From Utricularia gibba (Eukaryota; Streptophyta; Magnoliopsida; Lamiales; Lentibulariaceae): 64,000 nt of DNA. Location of the stretch: NCBI GenBank assembly GCA_002189035.1, contig NEEC01000020.1, forward strand, positions 1,302,001 to 1,366,000, written 5' to 3'. Under the pieces are notes generated by a model, which saw nothing but the letters and a program-made list of their open reading frames with translations, had not been told where the DNA came from and searched no databases. The translations under genes were made by a program, and so were the position numbers. Position 1 is the stretch's first letter. Each line of letters opens with the position of its first letter. Of the stretch, positions 35,040 through 46,720 are shown in pieces.

Positions 35040-35230
35040 TGTCATGACCCACCCTCGCCTTTGCACGATATTGTCTGTTTCGGGCACCCAACCCTTACAG
35101 TTTCACGTTTTTCTCTTCTAGGAAAAAGATCTCATGCAAGATTAAAACGGTCCCTCTATTTAAATACGTCTCCTCTATTCATAATCAATGTTGAATAGTG
35201 TACCATTACTATGCCCTTGGCCTTACATTT
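35040..35230 (+). mobile_element. TRIM-type LTR, left copy, plus orientation
   Basis: Starts TGTCATGACCCACCCTCGCC at 35040 and contains GCACGATATTGTCTGTTTCGG, a run of CAACCCTTACAGTTT, and AAGATCTCATGCAAGATTA, the order known from small plant TRIM LTRs. It matches the reverse complement of 35317-35528 for about 150 bases and then diverges. It has no coding capacity. Confidence 0.6.
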
Positions 35231-35301
35231 TACCGTTCTTAGACACTCAGCGTCCTCATTAAGTGTCACCTCATCCCACTACTAGTTTCAAACTTGAGTT
35301 T

Positions 35302-35314
35302 GGCTATGATACCA
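35302..35314 (-). other. primer-binding site of the minus-orientation TRIM LTR
   Basis: On the minus strand TGGTATCATAGCC directly follows the LTR end GTCATGACA with two T in between. It is one base off the TGGTATCAGAGC site complementary to initiator tRNA-Met. Confidence 0.6.
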
Positions 35315-35316
35315 AA

Positions 35317-35528
35317 TGTCATGACCCACTTGTATCTGTAACCAATGTGGGACAGCGCACCATCATGGTATCCAACATTGGTTACGTACAAGGGAAATGA
35401 CTTGTTTAAATAGAGCGACAATCCTAATCTTGCATGAGGTCTTTTTCTTAAAAGGTGATAATGTAAAACCGTGAGGGTTGGATGCATGAAGTGGACAATA
35501 TTGTGCAAGGTGAGGGTAAGTCATGACA
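35317..35528 (-). mobile_element. TRIM-type LTR, right copy, minus orientation
   Basis: A 212-base LTR with inverted termini TGTCATGAC and GTCATGACA. It carries AACCAATGTGGGACAG near 35341-35356, like the CCGATGTGGGAC motif of plant TRIM LTRs. Primer-binding sequences lie on both sides: TGGTATCATAGCC on the minus strand at 35302-35314, and TGGTATTAGAGCC on the plus strand at 35531-35543. Confidence 0.65.
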
Positions 35529-35530
35529 TT

Positions 35531-35543
35531 TGGTATTAGAGCC
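35531..35543 (+). other. second primer-binding-site-like sequence
   Basis: TGGTATTAGAGCC follows the other end of the same LTR, two bases beyond GTCATGACA, and faces the opposite way to the site at 35302-35314. Confidence 0.55.
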
Positions 35544-37075
35544 AAACCCACGCGGAAATCTACCTAAATTGTCTAACCCAAACACACCCTTGATCCTTCA
35601 ATTTCCAAAAGTAGAAATAGAAGGAAAGAATCGGCATTTATCTAAAGTCTGGCAGGTATGTCAAGATATGTCACAAGTTTTTCAGCTTGATTTGGTTCCA
35701 GTCAAATTCTTTATTTTCATCAACAATAACATGTCAACTAATACAGATTTTGTCCTTAATCCGATTATAGATTCTATATGCTTTGTTTGTTTCACTATAA
35801 ACTCATGTGTACCCCCAATGTACACTTTCTATCCATCTTCTCTCTCAACTACTTGGGTATATATACAAAGCATTGTGATCCAAAGATCCGTAGATGTTTT
35901 ATATTCTGTTTTCAACTGTACCATAACTCATATGGTGTTTTTCTAGATTTTAGCATTGTTGTTGAAAGTTGTTTAAAGATATATGTTGCTATGTTTATGG
36001 CTTCTCCCCAAAATCTTTTAGATATGTTTCTTTTAAACATCATGCATCGACTCATGTCCATTATTATGAGATTTCTTCTCTTTAGATCTCCATTATGTCC
36101 AGAGTATAAGGTGTTGTAAATTGGTGAGCTATTCCAAATCCTTCACAATACTCACTTTTCCAATGCATGAGGAATATAGTCCCATTGTTGCCTGATCTTA
36201 AAAATTGTATATGCTCTCTGCTTGGCCTTTCGACTACTTCTCTTAAATATTTAAAATTCTCTATTACTTCTGACTTTCGTTCCAAGAAAAATACCCAACT
36301 TAATCTGTTATTGTCATCAATGAAAATCAAGAAATATTGATTTTAAGCCACATTAGGTATTGCTAGCAATCTACACACATTGGTGTGTATTAATTCTAGC
36401 TTCTTCATGTTCTAGTATATTCCCAATCCAAATGGTGGTTTATGCATTTTTCTAGCTTGACATATGTCTCCATCTCTTATGCTAGATGTCAGCCACTTTG
36501 TTCGTCGCTAGACACACTTCATTTGCACCATGATAGGCCTTTAGATAAATAGGGAAAATTATGTTAAACATAGGTACTTCTAGAATAAGTGTACTGATGG
36601 GATTTTTAATTCTGCAGATGCCTTTTGTAAAGTGAACGTCGAAGTGTTTTTTCATCAATTGTCCCACATTTAAAAGGTTATGGCTGGCCTCAGGTAAGTA
36701 ATATACATCTTTGATTATTACTATTTCGAGTCCAGTCTTGATTTGGACATTGCAGCATCCTTTTATTTTGAGATACTTTCCATTCACGATTTTTATTTCC
36801 TTATTAGACTCTTGTAGCATGTAAAGAAGATTTTTTTTCATTGCACATGTGATTGCTATCCATTGTCCAATATCCATATTTCTTTATCATTTAGACCTTT
36901 TATAGTTGAGAATATAGTATTTTAACATAAGTTATAAATTTTAATTTTCTCTTATTCATTTCCTCCTAAATTTGAGACATACTTCAAAAGATCTTCCATG
37001 ATAAAATTTCCTAGTGCTGCCTTTGTCTTACCTTGCTATCTTCCTTGTGCTCAAACTCTTCCCACATGCCCTTTT

Positions 37076-37080
37076 CTATT
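37076..37080. other. target-site duplication, left (CTATT)
   Basis: Five bases before the Athila-like LTR terminus. The partner CTATG is at 47255-47259, so four of five positions match. Both flanks belong to the same copia gag. Confidence 0.6.
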
Positions 37081-38485
37081 TGATAATCGGAAATTTTAGC
37101 ATATCGTTGTAATAAAAGCAAACTTCTATATCAAATAAATTTATAGTCCCTAATCTACACAAAATACAAATTTAGAAAACTAGTATAGTGGATGTCGGGG
37201 TCGATCACGAAAAACTTGTGTTTGCTAAGTATTTTAGTAAATGCATAATTCGATATAACAATGAGTCTTAGTCTCAACTCACACTAACAGTGGTAAACAA
37301 GTTCGATAAATAAGATCAATGAACAATATTAGGTCTCAACTCTAAAGGTAACAAGTATTGGTTCTAACTCAAAGTAATACGAAGATGCCTTAAGGATCTA
37401 CAGGTGGTGTTATGCTAAGGTGCCTAATTTAATTTATCATGTTCCTATACTTACAACTTCAAATAACCTAAGTCTACCCAGGTCATTCATCATATTTTTG
37501 GCTAAGATAGTCCCCAATATTATAACCAACATTGCAATTAGGTCTACCCGCATGCCAAACATATAGAACAAGGTCTACTCAGTTCTATTAATTCTACCCC
37601 GGACTAACACCTACTATTGTTATCTTGATTTGTTGATCTACTTCTAAATCAAGTATATAAGATGTGAAACCACTTATTCCCCTCCTTAGGTCTACCCATG
37701 GATTGATAGAAATAAGAGCTAAGAAACAAACATAAATTTCATTATTAACCCCAAGCACACACCACCATACTTCACCTTAAGACATCCCTGAGGTTCTAGC
37801 TACTCATATTTGGAAGGTAAACAGTAATGAAATTAGCATAAAACAGAGAAAATGTTAAGAACATCGTGCAAAAGTTGGTTGCAGAAGCTAAAAACATAAA
37901 TAAAGCAGTAAGGGTTGTAGATTCTGTCTACCACTGTTCACATGCAGGAACATTGGCGCTGGACTGGGTCTTGATCTCATTCCTTCATGCTGGAGGTTCT
38001 TCTCCAAAAAAATCGCCCTCTTTCTCCTTCTCCTCCAGTATTCTTCGTGTTCGAATTGGGGGAGAAACCCCCTCGTGTGTGTTCTGAAAATTCTGGGTGT
38101 TCTCTTTTTCTTTGCGACTCTCTCTCCTCCTCATCTTTCTGTCGCCTCCCACTGCCCAAGTCAAGTACATTCTCTGAAAAATCTGCTGCTCTTGGCCCTG
38201 ACTTACAGACTGCCACCGTGACAGTGTGTGTACTCATTGCCCCCTACAGCCTGGTGACTTGCATGAACTCCAGATTTCTTCCTTGACTTTCGAGTTGCTG
38301 CAATACTCCAAAATCGGGTTAGACATGAGGTGGGCTAAATCAAAGGATTTAGCCCACTTATACAACAAAAATCATATTTTTTCCTAATCAAATAAAAATA
38401 CTTAAAACTATAAAATAAACACTTAAACATAATTGAAAAGTTATGATTTTTTATATCCTAAAACATGAAAATTTGTGTGTTATCA
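37081..38485 (-). repeat. 3' LTR of the Athila-like element
   Basis: Ends TGATAATCGG (left) and GTGTTATCA (right), that is TG...CA in minus orientation. It is 1405 bases and contains GGGGGAGAAACCCCCTCGTG near 38067. A 5-bp copia flank CTATT precedes it. It is the best complete copy of the LTR family found here. Confidence 0.85.
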
Positions 38486-39341
38486 CACTATGCTACAATG
38501 ACACTAGACTTGTCTCCAAGTCCTATCTAAGACTAACAGAAAACCGATTCCTTTAGCATCAGTGATGAACATAAAAACTGAGAGTAAATTTCGATGCATG
38601 AGCTATAGGAGTGCAAGTGTGCATGTCAGTTCATCATACCTTATAGAATTGATCCCTCCAAGGTCACATAAGATCATGGTTGCCAACCCATTTTTTTCTC
38701 TCTTCTTTTTTTTTTCTTTTTTTTCTTTCTTTATTTTTTTAGTAGTGAAGGGGCAGCTTGTTCCAGACTAATCCGGGCATAATGTGATTGCCCTTTTCTT
38801 CATCAGAGTGTTGGTTAAGCACTCACACCTTATAACCCCAGGCTCTTTCATACTCCTCCGGATTAGCCTATCCCTGCTCACCCTTTCACTACTTATTGAG
38901 TCCGCACATGCTCTTTTAATATGTGCTGCTTTTTAGGACTTGGGTCTCAATTTTTTTCTTCTTCCTTTCTTTTTTCGTCGACTCTTTATTCACCTCTCTT
39001 TTTTTTTGTGGTTGGCAACCAATTTTGCAGTGACTATGAAGTTAAACAATTCATATAAAAAAAACAATTTAGATCACACTCCTTAGATTCCTCTAGTCAT
39101 AAACATGCTCTCAAATAAAAAAAATAAAACCATGCTCACAGGTATCAGAAAGGTCTACAAAGCTCATGCAACAGAATTCATCTAGCAGCTGTAATGTTCA
39201 ATCATATAGCTATCAGAAACAGTTTGCTGCTACCAAACAAAACTATAGTAAACATGACTCTAAGTCTAGAGTTAGACTAAACATGAAAATAAAATAAAAA
39301 AAAAATAAAAACCTACTATACTAAATCGTTCTAGCAGCAGA
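38486..39341 (-). other. untranslated 3' part of the Athila-like element
   Basis: Long pyrimidine runs (on the plus strand) at 38693-38735 and 38950-39010, no ORF. No clear polypurine tract touches the LTR. Confidence 0.5.
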
Positions 39342-41264
39342 TTACTTGTTCAGGGAGGCGTCGGCCACTCCCTGTTTAAACATTGTAATCACCCGAATTA
39401 AATCTAAAATTTTGTCACTCATCACCTCTAATATTTCTGGGCAGCAACAGTGTTTTTCTCCTTGGGTTGGAGTTGAGGTTGATGGAGCAGCAATGTCTTC
39501 TTTCTTTTTACTTGGGATAACTCTTCCTTCTAGTCCTGCCAAAGATCTAAAAACAAACCCACTTCCTTGGGCTTTGATTAGTCCAGCAACTTTTAATGAA
39601 TATGCATCCAGGGGTACTGTCTTAGTCTCAACATGGAAAAATTCAAGTTCAGACAGTTTTTCAAGACAAAGAGTATGAACCAGATGCATAACAATATGAC
39701 CAAAACTTAGTTGCTGAATTTTAGTACGCCTATAATCTCTATTCATTTGTTCAACAAGCATTGCACCTAAGTTCAAAGACCGCTTATTCATAATGCACCA
39801 CAACACAAATAATTGACATTTGTAAAGAGCATTAAATACAACTTTTTTTTTTCTAAAAAGAGTTGTAGTGACTAACATATGAACATAACACATGAGCGGA
39901 TCAACAAACAGTTCAGATTTCGTTCTCTTTGTCTTAAATTCAATGACATGTTGATTAGTCAAAATTCCATAAAATTCTTCAGCATTAAAGTTTACTGGAT
40001 AATCGAATAAAGAAGCAGCAAAATCATGCGAATCTACTTGCTATTTTGAGCAAAAACCAAGAGCTACATTCCACTCAGCTAAAGAACACGAGAATTCCGT
40101 GCCCATCAAACGAAAGGAAATAGCAGCAGGTTCCAAAAAAGTTTCTGGAATTTTGTAAGTGAAAGTCGAAGCAAATTCATATGATAGTTCCACATAAGTA
40201 GGAAGTTTTAATTCAAATAAAATCATAAAGGCAGAATTCTCAAACATTGTGTAAACCTTGTCCACTATGTTTAATTCAACAAGAATTTCGAAGTCAATGT
40301 GACGGCAGGGTAGTAACTTGGCACCTTTTACCTCTCCATACCTATCCACATGTTTTGCTGTTTCAAACTTCAGGTATTTTTCGTTTAACATGTCCGCATG
40401 GAGCTTGAAGTAAGGAATTCCCTTTCCGGTCATTTGTCGTTGAAATCGCTCCCTCTCCACTGCGAATTTCTCTGCATTCATGAACATAGGGACTAATTTT
40501 CGGAGAAATTTCTTTACATTCTCCATCCCTTCCTGCTCCTCTTTAGTTGTGCTCACGGCAGTTTCTTCAGGTTGAGTTCCCTTCTCTTTCTGACCTTGGA
40601 CTAGTGGCTTCACACCCTGTTCGTCCATTTCCTGTGCATGTCCCGTTTCGTTCTTGCCTCCAGGCTCCTTTTGATTCTTTTCCTCCAGAATTTTATTTTC
40701 AGCCTCAGGTTCTTCTTCTGCCCCTTCTTCATTTCTAGAAATTTCCGCATTTTCCTCCATGGTGTGCAGCACTTGTTTTTCGAGTGCAGCAGATTCTTTC
40801 TCCGGCATAGGTTCCTCTAGTGGAGCCTTCTGCTTTTTCGTTCTATGCTTTTTCCCCTTCTTCTTAGGTGAGACCTGCAGCTATGTTGATATTTCTTCCT
40901 CTGAAGCTTTTCTCTTCTTACAAGTCTATTGCATGTCCTTCAATCGCTGTTGGAGGCTGATATGTTCTAACTTGGAGGATGGATCCTTCCGTTTTTTCCG
41001 TTTAGAGGACTCCCCAACCTCCGCTGTCTGCGGGATCACTTCTGCTTCTCCGAGATTTTCTGTGGTGGCAGCAGCAGGCTGAACCACTTCTTCCTGGGTC
41101 GGAGCAATGGTGATGGTTGCTCCAACATCCCCTATTCCTTCCTTCGCTTGCTCCTTTCTCATCTTTTTCCGGCGAGACTTCTCCTTTGTGGCGTTCTTTG
41201 TGCTTCGTATCGCCAGCAACATGTTTCTACAGCTGTAATTTTCTTGCAGAAAAATCAAAAACAA
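39342..41264 (-). pseudogene. Athila-type ORF downstream of integrase (env position)
   Basis: Three minus-strand open parts: 41264-40926 (basic, Lys/Arg-rich start), 40808-40041 (Glu-rich, then FAVERERFQRQM...YLKFETAKHVDRYGEVKGAKLLP...AEWNVALGFCSK) and 39962-39342 (SELFVDPLMCYVHMLV...). They follow the layout of the plant retroelement protein annotated as Athila ORF-1 or putative plant transposon protein. That protein often occupies the env position between integrase and 3' LTR. No membrane segment supports a true envelope. Stops separate the parts, so it is inactive. Confidence 0.6.
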
Positions 41265-41773
41265 ATGGGTGAAGTGAAGAATAGTAACTTTTCTTCCAAG
41301 TAATTTTAAGCATGAAGGGCATTTTTGTCATTTCCCTCTGGTACAACTTCCCACTAATCTCAACGGTCTGATTTTTGTAACTCCTCTTAACACTAAAAAT
41401 CATTTCCCAGCAGCACAAAATATAGATAAAAGTCCTAAAATAACAAGATTAAACTAATAATTAAAATGTTGAAATTAAAAACTTAACCATGGGTTGCCTC
41501 CCATAGGTGCCCTTGTTTATAGTTTTGGACTCGACTTCTCGTGTGGCTACGTTTTTGGAGCATCCATCAGCTTGATCATCTTCAGATTTCCTGTCAACAT
41601 GTTAGAATTTTCATAAAAAATTTTCAAGCGATGCCCATTTACCAAAAATCCTTTGTTCAAATCTCCATCAAATATCTCCACGGATCATTTGGAAAAATTT
41701 CTTTCACAACAAAAGGCCCTATCCATCTTGATTTAAGCTTCCCAGGATGCCCATTTAACAAAAATAATTGATT

Positions 41774-42720
41774 TCAGTCTGGATTGGAATAATAAAACTT
41801 TCTGGCCAATCTCGAAATTTCTCTTGGAAATATGTGCATCATGATAGCTCTTAGTCCGAGCTTTGAATAGTTTGAGCTCTCGTACGCATCATTTCTCAAC
41901 TCCTCCAATTTTGAAAGCTGGAGCTTCCTGTGACTTGCACTAAGGTTGTTGTCCAAGTTTAACTTCTTCATAGCCCACCAAGCTTTGTGCTCAATAGCTG
42001 CTGGTAATCCACAAGGCTTCTCATAGACCAACTAAAATGGTGAGGTCCCAATGGGAGTCTTGTATTCTGTTTGTATGGCCCAAAGTGCATCCTTTATTCT
42101 CATGCTCCAGTCCTTCCTGCTTGGGTTCACAACTTTCTCCAGAATTTGTTTGATTTCCCTATTTGAGACTTCAGTTTGTCCGTTGGTTTGTGAAATGCTT
42201 CAAAACACTCCTTAAGGCCTGATTATAAAAATGTGTTCCCCTATCACTGATTAGTGCCTTAGGAGTTCCATATCTCGTGAAGATGTTGTTGCGCAAGAAA
42301 TTAATCGCATTCTTTGCATCATCAGTCCATGTAGGGACTGCCTCAATCCATTTGGACACATAATCAACCGCAACCAAAATATAATTGTAACCTGCTGAAG
42401 TAGGAAATGGTCCAATAAAGTCTATACCCCATACATCAAATAACTCACATACCAGGATTCCTTGCTAAGGCATTTCATTTCTATTTGATAAATATCCTAC
42501 CCTTTGGCATGGTTCACAACCTTTGCAATAAGCGTAGCAATCTCTGAAGATGTGTGGCCAATAAAATCCGTAGCCTAGAATTTTTCTAGCTGCTCTATTT
42601 GATCCATGATGGCCATCAAAAGGTGCTGCATGACAAGAATCAAATATTTTTGGAATTTCATTTTCATGAACGCACCTTCAAATAACGCCATCATTGCATC
42701 TCTTCCATAAATATGGATCA
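41774..42720 (-). pseudogene. Athila-like integrase remnant
   Basis: Minus strand: a zinc-binding region near 42620-42510 (ending GCEPCQRVGYL), then [13 protein letters not shown] near 42440 with the first catalytic Asp, [15 protein letters not shown] near 42370, LISDRGTHF near 42240 with the second Asp, and the C-terminal MVYEKPCGLPAAIEHKAWWA with LNLDNNLS, KLQLSKLEELRNDAYES near 42030-41880. At least one in-frame stop lies in the core (near 42473) and others near 42170 and 42035. Confidence 0.75.
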
Positions 42721-42860
42721 TCCCATATGTAGTATTTGGCATCATTCTTCAGCTTGTTCGTCGCTTGATAGTCCATTCCAAGTGGCATCACCCCTGTTGA
42801 AACAAAGTTTGCAAGATCAGCAAACCACGGTTCATGTATACTAGTTTGAACTGACAATAA

Positions 42861-43666
42861 CTATTCATCCGGGAACGTTTCAGTGATGATTCCATCTCCT
42901 TCACTTCCTTCAATTCTGCTGAGATGATTAGCCACAAGGTTCTTCCTTCCAAGCCTATCCTTTATCCCAACATCAAACTCCTGGACGAGAAGGACCCATC
43001 TGATAAGTCTTGGTTTGGAGTCCTTCTTCTCCACCAAGTGCTTCACCGCCGAATGATCAGTGTATACCACCACTTTGCTACCTAAAAGATAAGATAAGAA
43101 CGAAATTTTTTCAAGGAAAAAATAACAGCAAGAAATTCCCTTTCAGTGATGGTATAATTTTTCTGGGCCTCATCCAAGGTTTTTGAAGCATAAGAGATAA
43201 CATAGTGCTTTCCTTCAATTTTCTGTCCCAAAACAGCACCCACAACATGATTACATGCACCACACATGATCTCAAAATCATATTTCGAATCAGGTGGTTG
43301 CATCACAGGTGCAGTAGTAACAGCCTTTTTCAAAGAATTAAAAGCTTGCTTACATGCATCATCAAAATTAAAGTCAACATCATTATGCAACAACCTACTA
43401 AGAGGTAAGGTAATTTTTGAAAATTTTTTAATAAACCTTCTATAAAAACCGACATGGCCTGAAAATGATCTAATACCTTTCACATCAATAGGATAAGAAA
43501 GCTCAGGCATAATCTCAATTTTAGCCTTATCTACCTCAATTCCTTTTTAGAAATCACATGTCCTAAAACAATCCCATGATCCACCATAAAATGACATTTT
43601 TCAGAATTTAAAACCAAGTTATTTTCCACACATTTCTTCAAAACCTAATCTAAATGGTCTAAGCAT
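42861..43666 (-). pseudogene. Athila-like reverse transcriptase end and RNase H
   Basis: From 43666 downward on the minus strand: HLDxVLKKCVENNLVLN, then KGIRSFSGHVGFYRRFIKKF, PLSRLL (RT connection), FEIMCGACNHVVGAVLGQ (RNase H first Asp region; Cys-Gly-Ala where DASDxAVGAVL is usual, so the catalytic Asp is lost), [26 protein letters not shown]-like text, and [12 protein letters not shown] with ADHLSR-like NHLSRIE at the end. The fingers and palm of the RT, including YxDD, are absent because the inversion breakpoint lies at 43666/43667. Confidence 0.75.
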
Positions 43667-44629
43667 GAATACTGGAGGAGAAGGAGAAAGAGGACGATTT
43701 TTCTGGAGAAGAACCTCCAGCATGAAGGAATGAGAGCAAGACCTAGTCCAGCGCCAATGTTCCAACATGTGAACAGTGGCAGACGGAATCTAGAACCCTT
43801 ATTGCTTTATTTATGTTTTTAGCTTCTGCAACCAACTTCTGCACGATGTTCTTAACATTTTCTCTGTTTTATGCTAATTTCATTACTGTTTACCTTTCAA
43901 ATATGAGTAGCTAGAACCTTAGGGATGTCTTAAGGTGAAGTATGGTGGTGTGTGCTTGGGGTTAATAATGAAATTTATGTTTGTTTCTTAGCTCTTATTT
44001 CTATCAATTCATGGTTAGACCTAAGGAGGGGAATAAGTGGCTTCACATCTTATATACTTGATTTTGAGGTAGATCAACAAATCAAGAAAAGAGCAGTAGG
44101 TGTTAGTCCGGGGTAGAATCAATAGAACCGGGTAGACCTTGTTCTATATGTTTTGCATATGGGTAGAGCTAATTACAATGTTGGTTATAATATTGGGGAC
44201 TATCTTAGCCAAAAATATGATGAATGACCTGAGTAGACTTAGATTATTTGATGTTGTGAGTGTAGGAACATAATAAATTAAATTAGGCATCTTAGCATAA
44301 CACCATCTGCAGATTCTTAAAGCATCTTTGTATTATTCTGAGTTAGAACCACTACTTGTTACCTTTAGCTTTGAGACCTAATATTGTTCACTGATCTTAT
44401 TTACTGAACTTGTTTATCACTGTTGGTCCGAACTTAGACTAAGACTCATTGTTATATCGAATTATGCATTTACTAAAACACTTAGCAAGTACAAGCTTTT
44501 CGTAATCGACCCTGACATCCACTATACAAGTTTTCTAAATTTGTATTTTGTGTAGATTAGGGACTATAAATTTATTTGATACGGAAATTTGCTTTTATTG
44601 CAATGATATACTAAAATTTCCGTTTATCA
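43667..44629 (+). repeat. 3' part of the Athila 5' LTR, in inverted block
   Basis: Matches the reverse complement of 37081 to about 38040 and ends CGTTTATCA at 44629. Its first 97 bases (43667-43763) also occur as the reverse complement at 46721-46817, so the two ends of the inverted block share an inverted duplication. Confidence 0.8.
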
Positions 44630-44632
44630 AAT

Positions 44633-44650
44633 TGGCGCTGTTGCCGAGGA
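44633..44650 (+). other. primer-binding site, tRNA-Asp type
   Basis: TGGCGCTGTTGCCGAGGA lies three bases after the LTR end. The Athila-type site TGGCGCCGTTGCCGGGGA is complementary to the 3' end of plant tRNA-Asp. Two positions differ. Confidence 0.75.
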
Positions 44651-44681
44651 GCGGTGTTTAATTAATCTGTATTTTTAGTTG

Positions 44682-46715
44682 ATGCATTTACGTTCTTCTG
44701 GTGCAGGTAATCTCACTTTCTTCCCAGAAATAGAGAGAACTATCAGCAAGAACAAGGTGAGAGTTAGGGAAGTGAGCATATCAAGGCAGCTCCCACCCGA
44801 GACTAACAGCAATTTCAGAATGGCTGAGCCTGAGAAGACCTTGAACGAAGTTGATACTGCTGATCATACTTACAGGGGTCTACGCATCAGATTTCCAGAG
44901 GATGGAGCAAATGAGCTGAAACTGGCGATGATAAAATTTTTTGCCCAAGTTCTATGGGAAAATTGGAGAGAACTCCCATGAGCATCTAGACAATGTAACA
45001 GCAGTATGCACATCATTCAAGGGAGCTGGAATGACTGAAGATTCCATTTGTTTGAGAGCCTTCCAGTTTACTTTGGAAGGAGGAGCCAAAACATGGTTCA
45101 ACTCACTAAGGCTTGGAAGCATAACGGATTAGGTTGGAATGAAGAAGGTGTTTTTGAGCAAATATTTTCCAGCTTCCAAGGCTGAAGGAATTAGAAAAGA
45201 AATTAATGATATTGAACAAATGAGTGGAGAATCATTGCACGAATATTGTGAGAGATTTAATCATCTTTTGGGTTCCTGCCCACACCATGGTTTTCAGACC
45301 AATGCTTTGGTCAAATACTTCTATGATGGATTGTTATGCACTGACCGGGCCATGGTAGATTTAGTAGCGGGAGGATTTTTAAGGAAAAAGACATCAACTG
45401 AAGTTCTTTCCTTGCTTGAGGAGCTAGCTGAGCATTCGAGACATATTATTAGGAAGAAAATCTCAAACAAGAGGGTGTATGAAGTGGAGAGCAAGCCCAG
45501 GATTTCAGAGACTGAATTCACGAAAAATGTTGTTGCTACGTCAGAAATGATGAAAGAGTTGTTCTTATTCTAGGCTAAGAACATGCTGTGCGGGAACTGT
45601 CATAGAATAGAGCATGTTGTGGATAAGTGCCCTGATTTATTTGAAGATGAGCATGTCAAAGCTATGGGATATTTGGAGCCCTGACAGACGAAGAAATATG
45701 ATCCATATTCAAATACTTACAACCCAGGCTGGAGGGATCATCTAAATTTTTGTTGGAGCAACAACGAAAATTCTTACAAAGGGGAGAACTCAACCATGGG
45801 GCAGCAAAATTTTCAAGAGCAAAGATCTTATCAAGCACCTCCATTTTGAAGGCAAAATCAACAGAACTAGCAGCCATTTCAAGCCTCAAATCAAGGAAAT
45901 GCTGAAGTAAATTCTGGAAATTCATTGGAAGAAATGTTGAAGACATTCATGGCGCAATCAATTAAGAACAAGCTGAAAATCAACAATCAATCCGGAATTT
46001 GGAGGTCCAAGTGAGTCAATTCGCAGCAGATCTTGGAGACCTAAAACAGAAAGGGAGTTTACCATCTCAAGCCAAGTCAAATCCAAATTCCAGTGGAGGG
46101 CCGAACATCAGCGCCATAATACTTAGAAGTGGAAAAGAGAAGCCTGGATGAGAACTAGTCTAGACTGAAACTAAGGAGAACGAGACAGAGGAGTACGAAA
46201 TTGTTGTGCAAAGTGAGGATGAAGTTGAGGTACTTCTAGAACCTGTCACAATGAAGGTGACCCAGCCTTCTTTTCCAGGAAGGCTGAAGCTGAAAGAAGA
46301 GGAAAACGAGATAGAGAAAATGTTGAAAGCATTGGGAAACACTCAATTGAATTTTACTCTTTTGGAGTATATTGATCTTGTGCCCAAGAGTGTTAAATAT
46401 TTGAAGCAGCTATGTATGTCAAAACCCAAGCTAAAAGAGAAGGGCAAGGTGAAATTGAGTGAAAGCTACTTAGCACTTTTAACATGAAAATTACCCGAGA
46501 AGCGTAAGAATCTGAGTACATTTTTTATCCCATGCAAAATAGGAGATTTGTGCACTAGGAGAGCTATGGCATACCTGAGAGCTTCTATAAATGTCATGTC
46601 GAATTCTAATTATGAGACACTCAGGTTGGGACCTTTGCAAGCATCGGGTGTACAAATTGAGCTAGCGGATAGGAGAGTAATTTCTCCCAAAGGCTTGGTT
46701 GAAGATGTTTTAGTG
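44682..46715 (+). pseudogene. Athila-like gag and protease remnant
   Basis: Gag begins at ATG 44682 (HLRSSGAGNLTFFPEIE), shifts frame near 44941, has a stop at 45130 and continues with KVFLSKYFPASKAEGIRKEI, MSGESLHEYCERFNHLL, the capsid-like gag domain. After a stop at 45571 a CX2CX4HX4C zinc knuckle (CGNCHRIEHVVDKC) starts near 45591. The protease region (46550-46710) reads ASINVMSNSNYETLRLGPL and ISPKGLVEDVLV, but the catalytic Asp-Leu-Gly is Tyr-Leu-Arg at 46571-46579, so it is inactive. The text is cut at 46715 by the LTR fragment. Confidence 0.8.
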
Positions 46716-46720
46716 ACGCC

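Larger units (their letters stand above)
34590..37075 (-). pseudogene. Ty1/copia pol remnant (integrase and RNase H parts)
   Basis: Minus strand from 37075: basic text ending the gag zinc knuckle, then 36877-36482 with DVYYLPEASHNLLNVGQL (pre-integrase region) and 36330-36082 with FIDDNNRLSWVFFLERKSE and FLRSGNNG (integrase core, compare FIDDxSRxxWVYFLKxKSE and RSDNGGEF). Next comes 36080-35690 with MDMSRCMM...FWGEAINIATYI...LRIFGSQCFVYIPK (integrase end). The reverse transcriptase is missing, and its place is taken by a TRIM pair (35040-35528). RNase H follows at 35036-34700 (DRRSTSRYVYL, SSSESEYIS, LQVDNQSTI). There are many stops. Confidence 0.75.

Noticed and set aside
35040-35528. Cassandra-type element with 5S rRNA-like LTR
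   Set aside because: The LTR lacks a recognisable 5S internal promoter (A box, intermediate element, C box). The motifs present fit other TRIM families.
39342-41264. True retroviral envelope gene
   Set aside because: It sits in the env position, but no signal peptide, transmembrane segment or surface-protein features are visible. The plant transposon protein family explains it better.
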